Shown piece after piece: positions 30,505-36,414 of a stretch of DNA of 36,414 nucleotides. Where the stretch lies: positions 1,520,321 to 1,556,734 of the forward strand of contig KQ482042.1 in the NCBI GenBank assembly GCA_001430745.1. Reading direction: 5' to 3'. The translations under genes and the position numbers were made by a program. The notes under the pieces are model-generated. The model was not told the DNA's origin. It did no database searches and worked only from the letters and a program-made list of their open reading frames with translations. This stretch comes from Auxenochlorella pyrenoidosa. Taxonomy: Eukaryota > Chlorophyta > Trebouxiophyceae > Chlorellales > Chlorellaceae. Position 1 is the first letter of the stretch, and each line of letters starts with the position of its first letter.

Positions 30505-33500
30505 ATGTCTGAGCACTGGGAGCACGCATCCCTGGCCGCCGCCTTTACCAGCCCGGCCCGATCTCCCACCAAAAGAGCGGCCGAGGCCGCTGCGCGAGGC
30601 TGGTGGGCTGAAAGCGGCGGCAGTTTGGCGGGCACCGCTGCCGCTGGCGCCGGCGCCTCCCAACTTGAGGCCAGCAGCCCGCTCGACGGCTGGGAGCTGG
30701 AGGTTGCGGAGCAGCGCGGCTTCCGGCAGCTGGGGCCTGCAGTGCGCCAGAGTGGCTGGCTGCTCAAGGCGTACGGCGAGGGGCCGCAGCGCATCTGGCG
30801 CTCCCGCTTCCTCTTCCTCACCGCCGACCGCCTGTGCTACACCGCCGACCCCGATGCCGACAGCGTTCGCTACCTGCCGCTGGACCGCATCCCTGTGCGC
30901 GCCCTGCCGCGGGGCTATGGGCCCAAGCTGGGCGTTGCGCTGGTGGAGGACCGGCAGGTGGGCCCATGTGCAGGGGGACGTTTGGGGGGCGGCCGTGTGT
31001 GCACGTCTCCAGCCTACGCCACAATGCCGCGCACCCGTGATGCATGACGCTGACTGACGCCACCACCTGTCACAGGCAGGCGCTAGCAGTCTGCAAGGCA
31101 GCACGTGCAGCCCAAGCCTCCGCCGCATGCGGGCCCTGCAGGTGGACCGGTGATATGCGCTGGCTTTTGGATCCCACGCTTCCGGCCGAACTTTCTCCCT
31201 GCAGGTGGACCGCTCCCACCCGCAGCTGAGCCCCAAGAAGAGCGGCTGCGTACTCAGCGTGGCCTGCGGCAGCCACACCCACTTCTTTGCGGCATCCTCC
31301 CCCGCGGAGGCACGGGCCTGGGTGGAGGCCATCACCGCCGCCTGGGTGCAGGTGGGGTCTGCCCTTGGGCACCTTGTGTGTACCTCGCCCTGCCCTGGCA
31401 GCCTGCAGGGGAAGGCTGCATGCCCACCAGTAGAGGCTGGTGAACTGCGGATGCCAGCTCCCTGCGTGCAGTGTGTGAAGCACACCGCCCGCGGCACGCA
31501 CTCGCCCACGGCGGAAGAGGCGCTGGTGCTGCGCGAGGCGCGGTGGCGGGCGCAGACAGAGGCGCTGCGCCGCTCGGTGGCCGAGGCGGAGCAGGCGCGG
31601 CTGCGCCAATCCACCGCGGCCTGGCAGGCGGCAGCCACGGCCGTGGCCGAGGTGCAGGCGGATGACATGGAGGCGAGCGATGTGCAGGGGCCAGCCATGG
31701 CCTTGGGCACAGCTGGAGGGATGCAATGCAGCAAGCCTTCCTGCCTCCCTAAGTGCCTGCCCGGCATGTCGGCCTGGTCCTGACTCCTGGCACCTCTGCC
31801 CGCCCCCCCTGCTGCCTCAGGCTGTGTGCTACGACATAGAGGTGGTCACGGGCTCCCTGCCGGGGGCAGGCACCACCTCCAAGGTGTACCTGGAGCTGGT
31901 GGGCAGCGCCGGCTCCTCCAGGGAGCACCGCCTGATGTACCGCGCGGGGTCGGGGCGCGTCGCCTTCGCCTCCGGCGCCACCGACGCCTTCCGCCTGCAC
32001 TGCGCGCCACTCGGGGAGGTGTTCAAGGTAAAGGGCAGGGCAGAGGTGGCTACGGCTGGGGTCCAGTGGGAGTGGTGTGGGTGAGGAAGCTGGGCCACAC
32101 TGGCAGCTGCATCCCCTCCCTGCAAGGGGCCTCCAGCGCGCCGACCTCCCCCAGCAGCGGGCGTGCAGTCGGTACATGCCTGGAGTCGTGACCTCTTCCT
32201 CTAAACCCTGCCACGTCCTGCGACCCCCCCCCCCCCCCCCTTCCAGGTGCGCGTGTACCACAGCAACGCGGGCCCGCACCCCGCCTGGCTGCTGGAGGAG
32301 GTGCGGGTGCGGGAGGGGGGCGCGCCCGCCTGGACCGTCTTCCCCTGCGGCCGCTGGCTGGCGGTGCACCGGGACGATGGGTGGGTGCTGGGAGGGGCGA
32401 TGGGTGGTGTAGTGTGGGTGGTGGAGACGTCGGGAGATGGCCCTGGTGACAAGGCGTGTAGTGTAGGAAACTGCCTAAAGGAATGCTTGCCCAAGCTTCT
32501 CATCCTGCCCACAGCATTGAGTTAGTTGGCCTGGTGCCCGCTGCAGGCGCGTCATGCGCGAGCTGCAATGCGCCTCCACCCAGACGGCAGAGCCCGCCGC
32601 CTCTGGGCCAGTGCTTGCACCGCCTGCATCGCCACCCAGCATGGCAGAGTATGAGCCGGCTCCCGAGCCGCACCCGGTGGCAGCAGAGAGGGTGGTGCAG
32701 CCCACCTGGTACACCGTTGTGGTGTGCACCAGCGAGCAGGAGGGGGCGGGGCTGGCGGTTGCAGGCGACGACGGGGCGACCCCGGCTGTCTTTGTTGTGC
32801 TGCATGGCAGCCGTGGCAGCAGCCAGCGCGTCAAGCTGCCCTCCCAGGCTGGAGACTTTCAGCGGGGCCAGGAGGATGTGTTCAGGTTGGTTGGGCGAGG
32901 GCTCCTCAGAGGTGTAGAAAGGGGTCAGTGGCTGAAGCCACTTCGATTGGGGGGAAGGCTAGACCACGTAGCTGCCAGCCCCCAGCAAACGCGTTCCTGG
33001 CGGCCTGGCCCTCCCTTGCTGGACTGCAGGGTGCAGCTGCCGTGCGTGGGCACACTGGAGAGGCTGACGGTGGGGCTGAGTGGTGGGGCTGCGCATGCGA
33101 CGTGGCTGCTGAATCAGGTGGAGGTCACGGATGAGGGCACGGGTGAGGAAGGGGGCTGGCTGGCGGGTGGGAGTGGGATGTGGACAGCATGTGAGTCCCA
33201 GCCGGCCACTCTGGCCAGTCGGCATGCGAGTGTTGCGTCTGTTACCCAACAGGAAGGGGCCCCGTCCACAGGGCATGAGCTTGCCCTCCTTCCCTGTGCC
33301 TCTTTGCCTGCCAGGCGAGACAGCATTCTTCCCCTGCTCCGCCTGGCTGGGTGCCGCCAAGGGCGCCACCGAGCGCAGCCTGCTGGGCAGCCGAGTCAAC
33401 CCCCGGGAGGCGCAGCGAGAGGTTGCGCGCCTGCGTGAGCAGGCAGAGGCCGCCAGCGGCCAGCTGGCAGAGGCCCGGGCAGAGCTGGCGGCAGCAAAAG

Positions 33501-36407
33501 CGGCCGCCAGCACCGCGGAGCAGAGCAGCCGGGGCCGGCAAGAGGAGCTGGATGGCAGGCTGGCGGCGCTGCAGGCAGAGATGGCGCAGCTCAGGAAAGC
33601 ACTGGCAGAGGCCCAGTCGGGGTCGGCGGTGGCACAGGCACAGGCAGACGTGCTGCGCAGCCAGCTGCAGCGGGCCGAGGAGAGTGCGGTGGCGCTGCAG
33701 CGCGAGCAGGACGCCGACCGCCGGCGGCACGGCTCCGAGGCCTCGCGCACAGCGCAGCTGGCGGCGCAGGTGGCCAGCCTGCATGACGAGCTGGCAGAGG
33801 CGCAGGAGGCTGCGGCTGCAGCGGCTGCCCGTGCCCGCAGGTGCGAGGCGGAGGCACGGCAGGCGGAGGAGGCGCTGGATGAGCTGCGGAGCTCGCATGA
33901 CCGGCACAAGCGGGACACCAACGCAAGGTGGGGAGTAAGTTGGTGCGCACGCTGGGGCCTGATGCAGATGACGACAGCTTGGCTGACCTGCAGTCGGTCT
34001 CATCAGCTGCTGGTCACCACCGGGCTCATGACACCCCCTTGAGCTTACTGAGCCCAGCCACCACCCCTGCCGTGCCTTGCTACCTCCGCAGCGTGGCCAA
34101 TGCCGAGGGCGAGCTGCATCGCCTGCGCGCCCAGGTGGCTGCCAAGGCGGCGGAGCTGCAGGAGGCCAGGCAGGCCGAGGCAGAATACGCGGCCGAGTGC
34201 GAGCAGCTCAGCAGGGAGCTGGCTGCGGAGCGGCTCAGGGCAATGGTGGGTGGGGCTGGGCGCTAGTGTGGCCAGGACGCTGCTGGCATTGCACAGCGGC
34301 AGCTGTCCTGCCCGGCTAGCAAGCCCATCCGCACCGCCGCACCTGCTTTGCCTGCTGCCATGAAAGAATGATGTGCACACCCCGGGCGCCCTGCAGGAGC
34401 GCGTCGAAGAGGCAGAGCGGGCTGCTGCAGCCGCTGCGGCAGCCGCTGCGCCTGCTTTGCAACCCAGCTCGCCCTCAGCCAAGCGCCTGGTGGCCTATCG
34501 CCTGTGCGTGCGCACCAGCGCAGAGCCGGCGCATGCGGGCACCTGCCGCCCTGTCTGGGTGGATCTGGTGGGCAGCGAGGGCAGCACAGGGGCCATCGCT
34601 CTCGACCCTCAGGGCGGCGCCCCCTGCTTCACCCCAGGAGCCAGCGATGTGTTCAGGGTTGAGGCATCAGATGTGGGAAGTCTGCAGCAGCTCAACATCT
34701 GGGTGGAGGCAGGGGGCGCTGCCGCAGCGGGGCCGGCAGGTGAGGGCGGCAGCGGGGCTGGCTGTGGACGCAGCGGCATGCTGGAAGGCAGGGAGTGCAT
34801 CACAGCACGTTGCAACATGGTCTGCAGGCCCTGAATGGCACCAACTGCAGTGGACGCCTGTCATCACCACGTACTGCTGCATTGCTCTCGCCTCCCTGCA
34901 GGCGAGCCGCCCGCCAGCCCCACAGCGACTGGCGACGATGCAGCCAGCTGGCACCTGGAGAGCGTCGAGGTGGCTACCCATGGGCAGGGCGCCCCCCGCC
35001 CCGCCTACTTTGCCTGCCGCAAGTGGCTGGACGCACGGAGCGGGTACCGCGCCGAGCTGCCCGCCAGCAGCAGGGACCCGCGGCTGGAGGAGGTGGAGTA
35101 CAAGGTGTGTGTGTGTGTGTGTGTGTGTGTGAGCAGGGCCCACCGTAGCCCGTCGCGTTTGTGTGCGTGTGTGTGTGTGTGTGTGTGTGGGTGGGGTGGG
35201 GTGGGGGGGCGGCTGATGGCCGCACTGGGCCCCTCTTGTCTGCTTGATGGCAGGGAGGCACGAGTTGGGAGCGGGTTGTTCAGCTGGCCTGCTGCATTGA
35301 CAATTTGACTTGTCGTCAACCACAAGCACTGCGCCTGCCCCCTGCCCTCCTCGTCTCTTGCCCAGGTGACCGTGCTCACATCCGCCATCGCGGGCTGCGG
35401 CACCTCTGGCAACGTGTGCCTGGACCTGCAGGGCGAGGCGTCCGCCAGCGGCGTGCTCACGCTGCGCAACAAGGGCGGCAGCTTCCGCCCCGCCCAGGTG
35501 GGTGGGGCTGCAGAGGGTCGGAGTGCAAGGGCTGGAGGGCTGGCGCAGCAGCCTGCGCGGGTGTCGCCATGCTTTTGGCAGCCTTATCGGTGCCGTATTG
35601 TACATGACAGCCTTCTAGCCCCTCCCGCCCCACCCTGCCTGCAGGCGGACACCTTCAGCTTCCGCCTGCCCAGCCAGGGAGCCCTCTGCCAGCTGCGCGT
35701 GGGGCACGACGGGCGGCGGGACTGGCACCTGGAGCGGGTGGAGGTGGAGGACACCGCCAGCGGCACCACCTACTTCTTCCCCGCGGCCCGCTGGGTGCCG
35801 CCTGGCGCCATGTCGCGCGCGCTGCAGCTGCGGGGCTACACCACAGACCCCTCCAGCCTGCCGGTGAGGTACCGCGCAGAATTGGACGTGGAGGGCAGCG
35901 AGGGGGCGCTCCCGCCGCCCGACGGCCTGCGCCTCACGCTGTACGGCTCGCGCGGCGAGAGCTCGGTGCAGCACCTGGATGCCTCCAGGGCGGCCCCGGG
36001 GCGCCCGCTGGTGGCCTGGTTTGAGGCCGAGAATGTGGGGCAGCTCGAGCGGCTGCGCATTGGGCTGGCGCCCACCCCCGAAGGTGAGCAGCAGGAGATG
36101 ATCGGTGCGAGGCCTGCCTCTGCCCATGTGTCATCACCAAGTTGTCCGTGTTCAAGGGAGCACTGCCTGCTGGCCGACTGGAGATTGGAAACACATCTGC
36201 AGGCAGGTACCCTCATCCCCGGCAGAACGGCACTTCCCCAGCCCCTCCTGCCACAGCAGGCCAGCACAGCGCGCTGCTGGTGGGCCGCATCGCCCTCACC
36301 AACATGCCCACCGGCGAGGTGTCTGCCTTCCACTGCTCCGAGTGGCTGCGCAGCAACGACCCGTACGACCTGGAGCTGGACGCGCTGGCGCCGGGGGCGG
36401 GCAGCAG
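30505..36407 (+). CDS. PH domain / multi-PLAT / coiled-coil protein, 3' part missing
   Basis: This is a large modular protein of at least 1,200 residues, cut by the window edge. Exons: 30505-30957, 31205-31351, 31472-about 31651 (31681 is an alternative end), 31821-32027, 32247-32380, 32547-32885, 33030-33142, 33315-33927, 34092-34245, 34397-34739, 34902-35104, 35366-35497, 35645-36083, 36260-36407, with a further donor at 36408. A PH domain lies at about 79-197 (SGWLLKAYGEGPQRIWRSRF, ending ARAWVEAI), then a charged helix (about 205-260). PLAT domains follow at about 261-375 (YDIEVVTGS to FPCGRWL), 420-540, 808-935, 959-1060 and 1079-1190 (FHCSEWL). A long coiled coil (about 551-800) separates the second and third. 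PH and PLAT both bind lipids or proteins at membranes, so a peripheral membrane adaptor is plausible. No catalytic domain is seen. I know no named homologue with this order. Confidence 0.82.
31134..31212 (+). repeat. duplicated 3' splice site in PH/PLAT intron 1
   Basis: A 16-base sequence containing CTGCAG|GTGGACCG occurs at 31134-31149 and again at 31197-31212. The second copy is the real acceptor of exon 2. Splicing to the first would read Val-Asp-Arg and then a stop codon. Confidence 0.8.
35105..35131 (+). repeat. GT dinucleotide repeat at a splice donor
   Basis: Exon 11 of the PH/PLAT gene ends at 35104 and the intron starts inside about 13 GT units, so the true donor is followed by many overlapping GT candidates. 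Confidence 0.9.
35159..35190 (+). repeat. second GT repeat in the same intron
   Basis: A further tract of about 15 GT units, with one GC interruption near its left end, lies 28 bases after the first and runs into a G-rich stretch. Confidence 0.85.
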
Positions 36408-36414
36408 GTGGGGG

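Noticed and set aside
29920..31767. A 615-codon open frame on the minus strand opposite the end of UTP12 and the PH/PLAT gene
   Set aside because: It lies antisense to well-supported exons and introns of two plus-strand genes, has a low-complexity composition and no recognisable domain. High GC content makes such stop-poor shadows common.
1..36414. Prokaryotic features: operons, CRISPR arrays, insertion sequences, attachment sites
   Set aside because: Every gene is intron-rich with eukaryotic domains, and no regularly spaced repeats, terminal inverted repeats or transposase or reverse-transcriptase motifs were seen.

Overview
The window is a piece of nuclear DNA from a green alga, most likely a Chlorella-like trebouxiophyte. 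It is very GC-rich. Its genes are split by many short introns with pyrimidine-rich tracts ending in CAG. Several proteins belong to families typical of plants and algae (HCF164, a plant-type synaptotagmin). A 430-base run of N marks a draft assembly. Species level is inference; no rRNA, tRNA, CRISPR array or recognisable transposon was seen. All exon models were built by hand from splice consensus, reading phase and family similarity.

Layout, left to right. A pfkB-type sugar kinase (minus strand) runs off the left edge and shares a 136-base divergent upstream region with a HAD hydrolase (plus, 1376-3085). An extended-synaptotagmin-like tether (plus, 3684-8832) converges on HCF164 (minus, 10720-9254). 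HCF164 is divergent from an HRD3/SEL1L gene (plus, 10962-15928). After a 1.3 kb gene-poor stretch with a G-rich tract come two minus-strand genes: a secreted or ER-lumenal NHL beta-propeller (19778-17199) and an Ala/Pro-rich repeat protein that looks plastid-targeted (22863-20289, interrupted by the N gap). The Utp12/WDR3 ribosome-biogenesis gene (plus, 23921-30235) follows. The last gene (plus, 30505 to the right edge) encodes a pleckstrin-homology domain, coiled coils and at least five PLAT/LH2 domains.

The genes do not form one pathway. Three concern the ER or its contacts (tether, HRD3, probably the NHL protein). Two or three are predicted plastid proteins (sugar kinase, HCF164, the repeat protein). 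One is nucleolar. The most unusual items are the PH/multi-PLAT/coiled-coil protein, the Ala/Pro repeat protein, and splicing: about nine of roughly 78 reconstructed introns need a GC 5' splice site, and one appears to need GA.
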